Source: Acuticoccus yangtzensis (GTDB taxonomy: Bacteria; Pseudomonadota; Alphaproteobacteria; Rhizobiales; Amorphaceae). From it: a stretch of 64,000 nucleotides of DNA. The DNA is taken from contig NZ_MJUX01000006.1 of assembly GCF_001927245.1 (NCBI RefSeq), positions 1 through 64,000 on the forward strand. Direction: 5' to 3'. The position numbers were made by a program, and so were the translations under genes. A model generated the notes under the pieces. The model was not told where the DNA came from. It did not search any database and worked only from the letters and a program-made list of their open reading frames with translations. This document shows, in pieces, positions 22,342 through 31,365 of this stretch (position 1 is its first letter; every line of letters starts with the position of its first letter).

Positions 22342-23064
22342 TCAGCCGCCGCCCTGCTCGAAAACGTCCGGGTTCGCCTCGCGCAGATGGGAGATGCGCT
22401 TCAGCGTGCCGGACAGGTGATCGCGCATGGCAACCTCGGCAGCGTCCGGGTCACCGCGCCGGACCGCCTCGAGAATGGCGATGTGACCATCGACGATCTC
22501 GCGCATCTTCGCGCGGCGGGGCATGTCGAGCCGGCGCGCGCGGTCCAGATGGCCGGAGCGCGAGCGGATCATGTTGTGAAGGCCCACATAGCCGATCCCG
22601 GCGAACAGGGCGCGGTGGAAGTTCTCGTCGAGATCGTAGAACATCGTCACCTGGGCCGGGTTCTCGATCAGCGTCTCCTGCATGGCGATGAAGGCCTCGA
22701 GCTCGCTCAAGGTCTCGTCGGTGTGGCGGATGGCGAGCTGGCGCACGACCTCGGTCTCCACGGCGCGCCGCAGGAAGTGGGATTCGATGAGGGCGTCCGC
22801 GTCGATCCGGGTGACGACGGTGCGGGACTGCGGGAAGGTTTCGACCAGGCCGTCCTGCTCCAGCCGCTGCAGCGCCTCGCGCACGGGGGTCTGGCTCACG
22901 CCATAGTCCTTGGCAAGGCTGGCGCGCGAGAGCACAGTGTCCGGCGCGATCTCCACGGTGATGATGCGCAGGCGCAGATCCTCGTAGATGCGCCCCGCCG
23001 CCGTTCCGTGCGGACCGGCGGCGATGGCGCGCGCGGCACCGAAGCGTTGTTCAATTCGCGTCAC
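22342..23064 (-). CDS. GntR-family regulator with FCD domain
   Basis: Transcription factor of 240 residues from GTG 23064. The winged helix-turn-helix (about 20-85) shows the GntR pattern GRIYEDLRLRII and DYGVSQTPVREALQRLEQDGLV; the rest is an all-helical FCD ligand domain with metal-ligand residues in the expected region (DENFHRAL, DGHIAILEAV). GTG 23064 is preferred because GGAGGAG lies eight bases upstream; an ATG at 23160 would add 32 residues of unlikely sequence. It is divergent from the sugar-acid dehydratase gene. FCD regulators often sense the organic acid degraded by such neighbours, so local control is likely. Confidence 0.9.
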   Translation of the reverse strand: MTRIEQRFGAARAIAAGPHGTAAGRIYEDLRLRIITVEIAPDTVLSRASLAKDYGVSQTPVREALQRLEQDGLVETFPQSRTVVTRIDADALIESHFLRRAVETEVVRQLAIRHTDETLSELEAFIAMQETLIENPAQVTMFYDLDENFHRALFAGIGYVGLHNMIRSRSGHLDRARRLDMPRRAKMREIVDGHIAILEAVRRGDPDAAEVAMRDHLSGTLKRISHLREANPDVFEQGGG

Positions 23065-23402
23065 GTCGCGACTCCTCCCGCCCGGCCGTGGGGGGCCTGG
23101 CGACTCCTGGTTGTCGCCCACAAAGGTTATGCTTTCATACCACCCCAGAAGCTTGCACATGGCAACAGATTAATATATCAACCGCAGGAGTGATCTCCGG
23201 AAATCCCTGGGATCCCATAAAGATAACAATGGGGAGAGGACGCCGCTCCGGTGTACGCACCTGACGTGTCCGGTCTGCCGAACGCCTGCGGATCACGCGG
23301 CGCCTCAGCGAACGATCGGCCGGCCGGCACGGGTGCGAGCGCGGGAGGAGCGCTTTCGGGGCGGTTCGGCCGGTCCCGATCGGCGTCGGCGACCATACGC
23401 TT
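23065..23402. promoter_or_regulatory. divergent regulatory spacer between gntR-type gene and dehydratase
   Basis: A 338-bp gene-free stretch. Positions ~23155-23230 are markedly AT-rich for this genome and include a TTAATATAT-like segment, plus the palindrome ATCCCTGGGAT at 23203-23213. This is the natural place for the GntR operator and for promoters in both directions. I cannot assign exact boxes. Confidence 0.45.
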
Positions 23403-25169
23403 ATGACCAAGCCCAGCACACCCGCCGCGCGGACCAAAAGCCGTAAGACCTACGAGGAGTTGCGCTCCGCCCGGTGGATGGCGCCGGACGATCTGCGCTC
23501 CTTCGGCCACCGCTCGCGCATGATGCAGATGGGCTATGCGCCGGAGGACTGGGCGGGGCGGCCGGTGATCGCCATCCTCAACACCTGGTCCGACATCCAG
23601 CCCTGCCATGCCCATTTCAAGGACCGGGTGGAGTGGGTGAAGCGCGGCATCCACCAGGCCGGCGGCATGCCGATCGAGATCCCGGCCCTCTCGCTCGCCG
23701 AGAATTTCGTCAAGCCGACCACCATGCTCTACCGCAACATGCTGGCGATGGAGGTGGAGGAGCTGCTCCGCTCCCACCCGGTCGACGGCGCGGTGCTGAT
23801 GGGCGGCTGCGACAAGACCACCCCCGGCCTCGTCATGGGCGCCGTGTCGATGGGGCTCCCCTTCGTCTTCCTCCCTGCCGGGCCGATGCTGCGCGGCAAC
23901 TATGCCGGCCAGGCCCTCGGCTCCGGCACAGATGCGTGGAAGTTCTGGGACGAGCGGCGCGCGGGCACCATCTCGTCCGAGGAATGGCAGGGCGTGGAAG
24001 GCGGCATCGCCCGCTCCTACGGCCACTGCATGACGATGGGCACCGCCTCCACCATGACCGCCATCGCCGAGGCGCTGGGGCTGACGCTGCCCGGCGCATC
24101 GTCCATCCCGGCGGCCGATTCCAACCATCAGCGCATGTCCGCGGCCTGCGGTCGGCGCATCGTCGAGATGGTGTGGGAGGACCTGACGCCGGACGAGATC
24201 ATCACCGAAGCCTCGGTCAAGAACGCGGTGACGGTGGCGATGGCGACCGGCTGTTCCACCAACGCGATCATCCACGTCATCGCCATGGCGCGGCGCGCGG
24301 GGATCCCGCTGGGGCTCGACGATCTGGACGCCATCGGCCGCACCACGCCGGTGATCGCCAACGTGCGGCCCGCCGGCAAGGGCTACCTGATGGAGGACTT
24401 CTTCTACGCCGGCGGCCTGCGCGCGCTGATGAAGAACCTCGCCGAGAAGCTGGACGGTGGCGCCCTCACCGTCTCCGGTCAAACGCTGGCCGAAGGGTTC
24501 GAGACCGCGCGCGTGTTCAACGACGACGTGATCCGCCCGCTGTCCAACCCGGTCTATCACGAGGGCTCGCTCGCGGTGCTGCGCGGCAACCTGGCGCCAG
24601 ACGGGGCGGTGATCAAGCCGGCCGCCTGCAACCCCGACTATCTCGTCCACTCCGGGCCTGCGCTGGTGGCGGACAGCTACGACGATCTGAAGGCGATCAT
24701 CAACGACGAGGATCACCCGATGACGCCGGACACGGTGCTGGTCCTGCGCAACGCCGGTCCCCAGGGCGGCCCGGGGATGCCCGAGTGGGGCATGATCCCG
24801 ATGCCCAAGGCGCTCCTGAAGAAGGGCCACCGCGACATGGTGCGCCTGTCCGACGCCCGCATGTCCGGCACCTCCTACGGCGCGTGCATCCTTCATGTCG
24901 CGCCCGAATCCTTCGTCGGCGGGCCTCTGGCGCTGCTGCAGAACGGCGACATCATCGACCTCGACGTGCCGAACCGCAGCCTGAACATGCGGGTGAGCGA
25001 CGAGGAGTTGGCGCGGCGCAAGGCAGCCTGGGTGGCGCCGGAGCCGCGCTATGGGCGTGGCTACGGGGTGATGTTCTCCAAACACATCATGCAGGCCAAC
25101 GACGGCTGCGACTTCGACTTCCTTTTGACCGAGGCCGGGCCGAAGGTGCCCGAGCCCGCGATCCACTGA
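23403..25169 (+). CDS. IlvD/Edd-family sugar-acid dehydratase (L-arabinonate dehydratase-like)
   Basis: Iron-sulfur dehydratase of 588 residues that should turn an aldonic acid into a 2-keto-3-deoxy acid. The three [2Fe-2S] cysteines are present: Cys68 (SDIQPCHAHF), Cys136 (MGGCDKTTPG, with the modified Lys at 138) and Cys209 (SYGHCMTMGTAS). The WSDIQPCHAHF form and overall length resemble the pentonate/arabinonate dehydratase branch more than biosynthetic IlvD. ATG 23403 is used. It heads a run with an RraA-like aldolase and, further on, a UxaA dehydratase, with a divergent GntR regulator. Exact substrate is not determined. Confidence 0.88.
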   Translation: MTKPSTPAARTKSRKTYEELRSARWMAPDDLRSFGHRSRMMQMGYAPEDWAGRPVIAILNTWSDIQPCHAHFKDRVEWVKRGIHQAGGMPIEIPALSLAENFVKPTTMLYRNMLAMEVEELLRSHPVDGAVLMGGCDKTTPGLVMGAVSMGLPFVFLPAGPMLRGNYAGQALGSGTDAWKFWDERRAGTISSEEWQGVEGGIARSYGHCMTMGTASTMTAIAEALGLTLPGASSIPAADSNHQRMSAACGRRIVEMVWEDLTPDEIITEASVKNAVTVAMATGCSTNAIIHVIAMARRAGIPLGLDDLDAIGRTTPVIANVRPAGKGYLMEDFFYAGGLRALMKNLAEKLDGGALTVSGQTLAEGFETARVFNDDVIRPLSNPVYHEGSLAVLRGNLAPDGAVIKPAACNPDYLVHSGPALVADSYDDLKAIINDEDHPMTPDTVLVLRNAGPQGGPGMPEWGMIPMPKALLKKGHRDMVRLSDARMSGTSYGACILHVAPESFVGGPLALLQNGDIIDLDVPNRSLNMRVSDEELARRKAAWVAPEPRYGRGYGVMFSKHIMQANDGCDFDFLLTEAGPKVPEPAIH

Positions 25170-25209
25170 CCGCCCCCCTCCCCGGGCGCCCCACTTCGAC
25201 GAGGCTGAC

Positions 25210-25938
25210 ATGACCGACGCGACCCCCGTAAAGCCTGAAAGCATCGAGGCACTGCGCCATGTGTCCGTGGCGACCCTGGCGACGGCGCTCTACAAGCGCG
25301 GGCTGAGGGGGCAGGTGATCCAGGATGTGCGGCCGGTGAAGGCCAAGGGGCGCAACATGGTGGGGCCGGCCTTCACGCTGCGCTACATGCCCGCGCGCGA
25401 GGATCGCAACCAGTTGGTGGAGTTCCGCAATCCGGAGCACCCGCAGAGGAAGGCCATCGAGATCTGCCCGGCGGGTGCGGTGCTGGTGATGGACTCGCGC
25501 AAGAGCGCCAACGCGGCCTCGGCCGGCGACATCCTGATCACCCGGCTGATGATGCGCGGCGTGGAAGGCGTGGTGACGGACGGCGGCTTCCGCGATGCGA
25601 TGAACATCGGCGAGCTCGCCATTCACGCCTACCACAACCGCCCCTCCTCGCCGACGAATCTGACGCTGAACGAGGCGATCGAGATCAACGGGCCGATCGG
25701 CTGCGGCGACGCGCCGGTCTTTCCGGGCGACATCGTCGTGGGGGACGACGATTCGGTGATCATCATCCCCGCCGCGATCGCCGACGAGGTGGCCGCGGAG
25801 GCGACCGAGATGACCGCCTACGAGGACTTCGCCATCGAGAAGGTGCGCGAAGGTGAGACGATCGTCGGCCTCTACCCCGCGACCAAGGAGGAGAACCTCG
25901 ACAGGTTCAAGGCCTGGCGCGCGGCGAACGGGCGCTGA
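25210..25938 (+). CDS. RraA-like protein (probable keto-acid aldolase)
   Basis: Member of the RraA/HMG aldolase family, 242 residues. Core blocks are VSVATLATALYKRG, GPAFTLRYMPA, the active-site loop GVEGVVTDGGFRDA, and PGDIVVGDDDSVIIIP. Bacterial relatives beside sugar-acid dehydratases are usually class II pyruvate aldolases or oxaloacetate decarboxylases rather than RNase E inhibitors; the name 'ribonuclease activity regulator' is historical. It lies 40 bp after the dehydratase and probably acts on the product of that enzyme. Its stop lies 3 bp from the stop of a convergent lipoprotein gene. Confidence 0.87.
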   Translation: MTDATPVKPESIEALRHVSVATLATALYKRGLRGQVIQDVRPVKAKGRNMVGPAFTLRYMPAREDRNQLVEFRNPEHPQRKAIEICPAGAVLVMDSRKSANAASAGDILITRLMMRGVEGVVTDGGFRDAMNIGELAIHAYHNRPSSPTNLTLNEAIEINGPIGCGDAPVFPGDIVVGDDDSVIIIPAAIADEVAAEATEMTAYEDFAIEKVREGETIVGLYPATKEENLDRFKAWRAANGR

Positions 25939-25941
25939 TGG

Positions 25942-26469
25942 TCAATAGGCGCGTCCGAATTGGGTGAGGATCGTCTGCGCGTCGTAGGCATGGCCGAAGC
26001 CGTCATCGCCGGGGTTGAGGAGGACCACGGTGGCGCCGGTGTCGGGCGCGGCGGCGATCACCGGCTCCAGCCCGCGCGAGCCGGGGCCGGGTGCGCGGCG
26101 GATATAGCGCACGTCGCCCGGGCCCGTGCCATAGCTGAGCTCGAAGCGCTGGTAGCCTTCCGACAAGGCAAGGCTGGCAGCGCGCTGCAGCACGGCGGGG
26201 TCGGTGCCGATCCCGTCGCCGCGGATCAAAACCGTGGTCGGCCCCTGCCACGTGCTCTCGGTGACGACCGGAGCGCCGGAGGAGCGGGTGACGACCACCC
26301 TTTCCGTGGACGCGACGCCGGTCCCGGCCGGCTGTGCGGCGGTGTCGATCCGCCGTTCCAGCGGCGCGGAATTGCCTGCCGGCGCGGTGCTGGCGACACC
26401 GAACGGGTTGGACGGTGAGCAGCCCGCGAGACAAATAATGATGAACGTCAGATTTATTTTCGACAGCAT
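25942..26469 (-). CDS. small lipoprotein of unknown function
   Basis: Product of 175 residues with a lipoprotein signal peptide (hydrophobic IIICLAGC, lipobox Cys17). Ser follows the Cys, so outer-membrane sorting is likely. The mature part has a disordered Thr/Ala/Pro-rich stretch to about residue 60, then a compact domain containing ALSEGYQRFEL and a C-terminal YDAQTILTQFG. I do not recognise the family; the middle block loosely recalls alphaproteobacterial lipoproteins of the CC0125/CC1285 type. It interrupts the sugar-acid genes on the opposite strand, and its 5' end is AT-richer than its surroundings. No function is proposed. Confidence 0.75.
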   Translation of the reverse strand: MLSKINLTFIIICLAGCSPSNPFGVASTAPAGNSAPLERRIDTAAQPAGTGVASTERVVVTRSSGAPVVTESTWQGPTTVLIRGDGIGTDPAVLQRAASLALSEGYQRFELSYGTGPGDVRYIRRAPGPGSRGLEPVIAAAPDTGATVVLLNPGDDGFGHAYDAQTILTQFGRAY

Positions 26470-26563
26470 ATAATCTTACCCCTCATCCATCATAGACTTC
26501 GACCGCACAAAACGCGCAACGTCAACCTGAAGAAGCCAGTCAAGCTTAAGAAGCGAGTGCCAC

Positions 26564-28114
26564 ATGAGCGACCTCTTGGAGACTCCCGTCCGCCCGAACG
26601 ATCCCGTCATCCGCCTCGACCCCGAAGACAACGTCGTCGTGGCGCGCGAGCCGATCGCCGCGGGTACTGAAATCGGCTCTGAGGGCGTGACGGCGCTGGC
26701 CGACATCCCGCTCGGCCACAAGATCGCGACGCGTTTCATCGCCAAGGGCGAGCCGATCCTGAAATATTCCACCGTGATCGGTTTCGCGGGGGACGATCTT
26801 CAGCCGGGCGCTTATCTCCACGTCCACAACGTCTTGAATGGTGCGGTTAAGAAGGACTATCGCTTCGGCGAAGACTACCGCCCGACCGAACTTCTCCCCC
26901 CTGCCGAGCGCGCCACCTTCATGGGCATCAAGCGGCCTGACGGGTCTGTGGCGACGCGGAACTATATCGGCCTCTTCATCACCGTGAACTGCTCGGCCAC
27001 GGTCGCGCGCAAGGTGGCCGCCTATTTCGACGAGGACCGGCTGGCCGACTATCCCAACGTGGACGGCGTGGTGGCCTTCGTGCACGAGCAGGGCTGCGGC
27101 ATGGAGCTGACCGGCGAGCCGATGGACCTGCTGCGCCGCACCCTCGGCGGCACGATCAAACATCCCAACATCGCCGGCGCGGTGGTCTTCTCGCTCGGCT
27201 GCGAGCGCAACAACCTGCCGAAATTCTTCGAGGAGCAGAGCCTGGCGGCCGGCAAGATGCTGCACGCGGTGACGATGCAGGACGTCGGCGGCACGGCGGC
27301 CGCGGTCGAGGCGGGCAAGAAGGCGGTGCGCGAGATGCTGCCGATCGCCAACCAGGTGACGCGCGAGCCGTGCTCGGCGGAGCACATCACGATCGGCCTG
27401 CAATGCGGCGGGTCGGACGGCTTCTCCGGCCTGTCCGCCAATCCGGCGCTGGGCAAGGCGGTCGACATCCTGGTGCGCCACGGCGGCACGGCCATGCTGT
27501 CGGAGACGCCGGAGCTCTACGGCGTGGAGCACACGCTGACGGCGCGGATGAAGTCGCGCGAGGTGGGCGAAAAATTCATCGACCGCATCAACTGGTGGCT
27601 CGACTACACCAAGGGGCGCGACACGCAGATGAACGGCGTCGTCTCGCCCGGCAACCAGGTGGGCGGCCTCGCCAACATCATCGAGAAGGCGTTGGGCGGG
27701 TCCAAGAAGGGCGGCTCGGCGGGCATCGAAGGCGTGTTCCACTATGCCGAGCCGGTGACCACGAAGGGCCTCGTGATCATGGACACGCCGGGCTTCGATC
27801 CGGTGTCGGCGACGGGGCAGATCGCCGGCGGGGCGAACATCGTCTGCTTCACCACCGGGCGCGGCTCGTGCTTCGGGTCGTTCCCGGCGCCGACGATCAA
27901 GCTCGCCACCAACACGCCGATGTTCACCCGCATGACGGGCGACATGGACATCAATTGCGGTCAGGTGATCGACGGGCAGAAGTCGCTGGAGGCGATGGGC
28001 GAGGAGATTTTCGCGCACATTCTGCGCATCGCATCGGGCGAGAAGTCCAAGAGCGAGGCGCTTGGCGTGGGCGAGGAGGAGTTTTCGCCCTGGCCGATCG
28101 GCGTGACCGGCTGA
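26564..28114 (+). CDS. UxaA-family altronate/galactarate-type dehydratase
   Basis: Hydro-lyase of 516 residues in which the SAF domain (about 14-100) and the UxaA catalytic domain (about 110-510) are fused, as in altronate and galactarate dehydratases. Blocks visible are YLHVHNVLNGAVKKDY, NYIGLFITVNCSATVARK, HEQGCGMELTG, SLGCERNNLP, CGGSDGFSGLSANPALG and CFTTGRGSCFGSFPAPTIK (abbreviated runs). These enzymes need a divalent metal or Fe. It belongs functionally with the IlvD/Edd dehydratase and RraA-like aldolase upstream, and makes a route for hexuronate- or aldarate-derived acids likely; the exact substrate is inference. Confidence 0.9.
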   Translation: MSDLLETPVRPNDPVIRLDPEDNVVVAREPIAAGTEIGSEGVTALADIPLGHKIATRFIAKGEPILKYSTVIGFAGDDLQPGAYLHVHNVLNGAVKKDYRFGEDYRPTELLPPAERATFMGIKRPDGSVATRNYIGLFITVNCSATVARKVAAYFDEDRLADYPNVDGVVAFVHEQGCGMELTGEPMDLLRRTLGGTIKHPNIAGAVVFSLGCERNNLPKFFEEQSLAAGKMLHAVTMQDVGGTAAAVEAGKKAVREMLPIANQVTREPCSAEHITIGLQCGGSDGFSGLSANPALGKAVDILVRHGGTAMLSETPELYGVEHTLTARMKSREVGEKFIDRINWWLDYTKGRDTQMNGVVSPGNQVGGLANIIEKALGGSKKGGSAGIEGVFHYAEPVTTKGLVIMDTPGFDPVSATGQIAGGANIVCFTTGRGSCFGSFPAPTIKLATNTPMFTRMTGDMDINCGQVIDGQKSLEAMGEEIFAHILRIASGEKSKSEALGVGEEEFSPWPIGVTG

Positions 28115-28168
28115 GCCGCAAACGAACGCTGTTACGAGGCCCTGTCGCGAGGGCCAGTTGCGGGGCGG

Positions 28169-28194
28169 GGCGCGGCGGCACATGCGGCCGCGCC
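28169..28194 (+). terminator. stem-loop after UxaA gene
   Basis: Inverted repeat of 8 bp (28169-28176 with 28187-28194) with a 10-base loop, 54 bp downstream of the dehydratase stop. No T-run follows, so termination is only a possibility. Confidence 0.35.
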
Positions 28195-28269
28195 GGGGGC
28201 GCCACGGCTGACGTCCGAGGGGGGTGCAGCGCCGGATCGGCCCAGCACCACCGGAGAGCATGACCGCTG

Positions 28270-28328
28270 GCGCGGCGGTCAGCGCGAGCGTCAGCGTGAG
28301 GCGCGGCGGTCAGCGTCAGCGTGAGGCG
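28270..28328. repeat. short direct repeats at 3' end of hypothetical gene
   Basis: Two 15-bp copies of GCGCGGCGGTCAGCG (28270-28284, 28301-28315) interleave with two 15-bp copies of CGTCAGCGTGAGGCG (28289-28303, 28314-28328). The second set runs across the stop codon of the minus-strand gene that ends at 28316. The pattern looks like a recent imperfect tandem duplication of ~25-31 bp. Confidence 0.8.
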
Positions 28329-29524
28329 CTGCGGGCGAGCGCTGCGGTGTCCGCGCCGGGGTTCCTCAATTCGTAAGCGGTCGGCACGTCCGCCAGCGGC
28401 AGGCGGACCGGCGCGCCGTCCACCGCACCGCAGGCGCCGTCGAAGTGACCGTCGTCGACCGGGTCCGGGTCGTTCGCCGGGCTCCAGGCCACCGTGACGG
28501 CCTCGCATAGACGAGGAACGGCAACATAATGACGCTCACCCGGCGCAATCCGACTATCGGCGCTCGCGTGCTCGGCGCGGCGATCGGCCGACGGAACCTC
28601 GCCGGGGGGAGCGGTCCGCGCCTTCCGTTCCGCGCGGGTCCCTGCGGCGGTCGGCGCAGCGGCCTCAGCATTCTCCTCATCGGCGGCGACCTCTGCCGCA
28701 TTCGGCGCCGCGACGGGGCCGGCCATGTGGTCGCGCCGGCGGGTCCAGCCGAAGCGCGGCGGCGCCGGGGCGATGGTCCGCGCCATCGCTCGGGGCGTCT
28801 CAGGCAGAGACGACGGGCCGCTCGCGACGGAGGGGACCGGCGGGTCGACGCCAGGCACCGAAGCCGCGGGCGCCGAAGCGGCGGGCGCCTCTCTCACACC
28901 GGCCGGCGCGGCTCCGCTTGCACCGCCACCCGCCCCTGCGGCCGCGGCCTTGCGCCGACCGGCCGGCTTGCTGCGGCGCGCGGCGCTCGCCGTCACGACA
29001 GCATGGTCCGGCGCCGCAACGTCCACCGGGACGGTCCGCGCGCGCTTCCACCCGCGTTCCAGTGCCGCGTCGCCGCGCGGACGCGGGACCGCATGGCCGA
29101 GGCGCGACACCGGCAACCATTCCGCCGCATCCTGCCGGCTCACGTGATAGGTGTTCACCGCGTCGACCAGACGGTCATAATGGGTGCTCGGCAGCTCGCC
29201 GATGAACGTGCGTCCGTCCTTGAAGGCACACCAGAAGGTCGTCCACTCGCGCTTCGACAGAAGGGCGCACAGGCCGAGCAGCGCGAACGGGCCGAGCGGC
29301 AGCAGCACCACGACCGCCAGCAACGCCGCCCCGACGCGCCGCCGCCCGACCACGCCGCCACACTTCACCGCCTCGACATCCGGCGCGCTATAGCGCAAGA
29401 GTCGGGATCGACGGACAAACCCTCGCCCCTCGCTCATGCGCACGTCGACCGCGTGACCGTTCACCGCAAGGCGGTGATGGGGCCCGCAAACGAAATCGCC
29501 GGACACGACCCTCAACCTGTTCAC
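28316..29524 (-). CDS. hypothetical single-pass membrane protein with Ala/Pro-rich linker
   Basis: Unrecognised protein of 402 residues. A basic N-terminal region (1-63) contains GHAVDVRMSEGRGFVRRSRLL, then one or two tightly spaced membrane segments (about 64-89). A short globular-looking block follows (TTFWCAFKDGRTFIGELPST, YDRLVDAV), then ~150 residues rich in Ala, Pro and Arg with little order, and a less biased C-terminal ~90 residues. Start GTG 29524 is chosen because AGGAGG lies six bases upstream; a TTG at 29542 would be the longest frame. The plus strand also has a long open frame here, but only the minus strand gives a coherent membrane protein. The acyl-CoA synthetase gene is divergent. 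Confidence 0.6.
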   Translation of the reverse strand: MNRLRVVSGDFVCGPHHRLAVNGHAVDVRMSEGRGFVRRSRLLRYSAPDVEAVKCGGVVGRRRVGAALLAVVVLLPLGPFALLGLCALLSKREWTTFWCAFKDGRTFIGELPSTHYDRLVDAVNTYHVSRQDAAEWLPVSRLGHAVPRPRGDAALERGWKRARTVPVDVAAPDHAVVTASAARRSKPAGRRKAAAAGAGGGASGAAPAGVREAPAASAPAASVPGVDPPVPSVASGPSSLPETPRAMARTIAPAPPRFGWTRRRDHMAGPVAAPNAAEVAADEENAEAAAPTAAGTRAERKARTAPPGEVPSADRRAEHASADSRIAPGERHYVAVPRLCEAVTVAWSPANDPDPVDDGHFDGACGAVDGAPVRLPLADVPTAYELRNPGADTAALARSASR

Positions 29525-29673
29525 GCGCGCCTCCTCGGACAACGGCGTCAGCCAACCTCAGAGGCCGCCACAATGCAACCTCAAATTTCACATTTTCGCC
29601 ACAGCAGGTCCCCGCACTCTACCAGCGAACATGTCTATGATCCTGAATCAAATCGACGGTTTTGGGAGGAACC

Positions 29674-31170
29674 ATGAATCTCGCGAACTGGCTGCAGCGC
29701 GCCGCCATCCTCACCCCCGAGGCCCCGGCTCTGTTCCATGGTGATCAACCGATTGCCGACTATGCCGCCTTTGCCGACCGCGCCGCGCGCATCGCCGCGG
29801 GGCTGAGATGCAGAGGTCTCTCCCGCGGCGACCGGCTCGCCATCTTCATGAAGAATTGTGCGGACTATCTGCCGCTCATGTGGGGCGCCTGGTGGGCCGG
29901 CGCGGCCATCGTACCTATCAACGCCAAATTGCACCCGAAAGAGGCCGACTATATCGCCGGTCACGCGGGCGCCCGCTTCTGCGTCACGGGCGAGGAAACG
30001 CCGCAACTGAGCGTCCCCATCCTCACCGGGGATGATGTGGACGCGCTGGCCGCGACGTCGCCTCTCGCGGCGCCCGAGCCGATGGAGAGCGACGACCTCG
30101 CGTGGCTCTTCTACACCTCCGGCACCACGGGGCGGCCCAAGGGTGTCATGCTGTCGGCGGCCAACCTCATCGCCATGAGCCTCACCTATCTCGCCGATGT
30201 GGACGAGGTGCACTCCGACGACGCCACCCTCTATGCCGCGCCGCTCTCCCACGGCGCCGGCCTCTACGCGCTGATGCACGTCATGAAAGGGGCACGCCAC
30301 GTGATCCCGCGCTCGGGCGGGTTCGACCCGGCGGAAATTCTGGAGCTGGCGGAGAGCGTCGGCAACCTTCACATGTTCGCCGCGCCGACCATGGTGCGCC
30401 GCCTCGTCATCCATGCCGAAGCGACGGGACACGACGGCACCGGCATCCGCACCATCGCCTACGGCGGCGGGCCGATGTACGGGGCCGACATCGAACGGGC
30501 CGTGCGCCAGTTCGGGCCGCGCTTCGTGCAGATCTACGGCCAGGGCGAATCGCCGATGACGATCACCGCCCTTCCCCGGCGCCTCGTCGCCGACCGCACG
30601 CACCCGCGCTGGGCCGAGCGGCTCGGCTCGGTCGGATTCGCCATGTCCTCCATGGAGGTGCGCACCGTGGACCCGATGGGCCGCGACGTGGATTGCGGCG
30701 ACATCGGCGAGGTGGTCTGCCGCGGTCCCACCGTGATGCAGGGCTACTGGCGAAATCCGGAGGCGACCGCCTCGGCGATCCGCGACGGCTGGCTCTGGAC
30801 CGGCGACCTCGGCGCACTCGATGCCGAGGGCTTCCTCACCCTCAAAGACCGGTCCAAGGACATGATCGTGTCGGGCGGCACCAACATCTATCCGCGGGAG
30901 GTGGAGGAGGTTCTCCTGACCCATCCGGACGTTGCCGAGGTGGCGGTCATCGGCCGGCCGCATCCCGACTGGGGCGAGGAGGTGGTGGCCTTCGTGGTCG
31001 GCCGCGCGGGGCCGGTGGATCACGAGGCCCTGGACGCGCTGTGCCAGGAGGCGATTGCCCGTTTCAAGCGGCCCAAGACCTACATCGCCATCGAGACGCT
31101 GCCGAAGAACAACTACGGCAAGGTGTTGAAGACCGCCCTGCGGGAGAAACTGGCCGCTGCGCCCGCCTGA
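29674..31170 (+). CDS. AMP-binding acyl-CoA synthetase
   Basis: Adenylate-forming ligase of 498 residues that activates a carboxylic acid as acyl-AMP and then acyl-CoA. Motifs in order: P-loop-like YTSGTTGRPKGVM (about 148-160), the YGQGESPMT adenine-site block, TGDLGALDAEGFLTLKDRSKD hinge region (abbreviated), and the C-terminal catalytic Lys in PKNNYGKVLK. ATG 29674 follows GGGAGGA. The acid substrate cannot be read from sequence; lack of a signal or membrane anchor suggests a cytosolic enzyme for short or aromatic acids. It appears monocistronic, with a stem-loop 12 bp after the stop. Confidence 0.9.
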   Translation: MNLANWLQRAAILTPEAPALFHGDQPIADYAAFADRAARIAAGLRCRGLSRGDRLAIFMKNCADYLPLMWGAWWAGAAIVPINAKLHPKEADYIAGHAGARFCVTGEETPQLSVPILTGDDVDALAATSPLAAPEPMESDDLAWLFYTSGTTGRPKGVMLSAANLIAMSLTYLADVDEVHSDDATLYAAPLSHGAGLYALMHVMKGARHVIPRSGGFDPAEILELAESVGNLHMFAAPTMVRRLVIHAEATGHDGTGIRTIAYGGGPMYGADIERAVRQFGPRFVQIYGQGESPMTITALPRRLVADRTHPRWAERLGSVGFAMSSMEVRTVDPMGRDVDCGDIGEVVCRGPTVMQGYWRNPEATASAIRDGWLWTGDLGALDAEGFLTLKDRSKDMIVSGGTNIYPREVEEVLLTHPDVAEVAVIGRPHPDWGEEVVAFVVGRAGPVDHEALDALCQEAIARFKRPKTYIAIETLPKNNYGKVLKTALREKLAAAPA

Positions 31171-31181
31171 ACGATCGGTCG

Positions 31182-31203
31182 GGGCGCCGCGCCAGCGGCG
31201 CCC
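31182..31203 (+). terminator. stem-loop after acyl-CoA synthetase gene
   Basis: Perfect 9-bp stem (31182-31190 with 31195-31203) and a 4-base loop, beginning 12 bp past the stop codon. It lacks a T-tract but its position fits transcription termination. Confidence 0.5.
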
Positions 31204-31365
31204 GCCCCTGCGGCGCGGAGGCCCCATTCACGCCCACTTCACGTGCGCGGCCTCATCTGAGGGCGGCCCGGCCGCCGTCGCGCGGAGGCCGGACGGACCA
31301 CCTAGGCGGGCCGATCTGCCGCGTGCTAGCGCAGGCCCCGCAACCGGACGAGGGAGTGAATTGCC

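Noticed and set aside
28529-29677. 382-codon plus-strand frame opposite the hypothetical membrane protein
   Set aside because: No ribosome-binding site and strongly Arg-rich; the minus strand has AGGAGG, a membrane segment and a plausible globular block.
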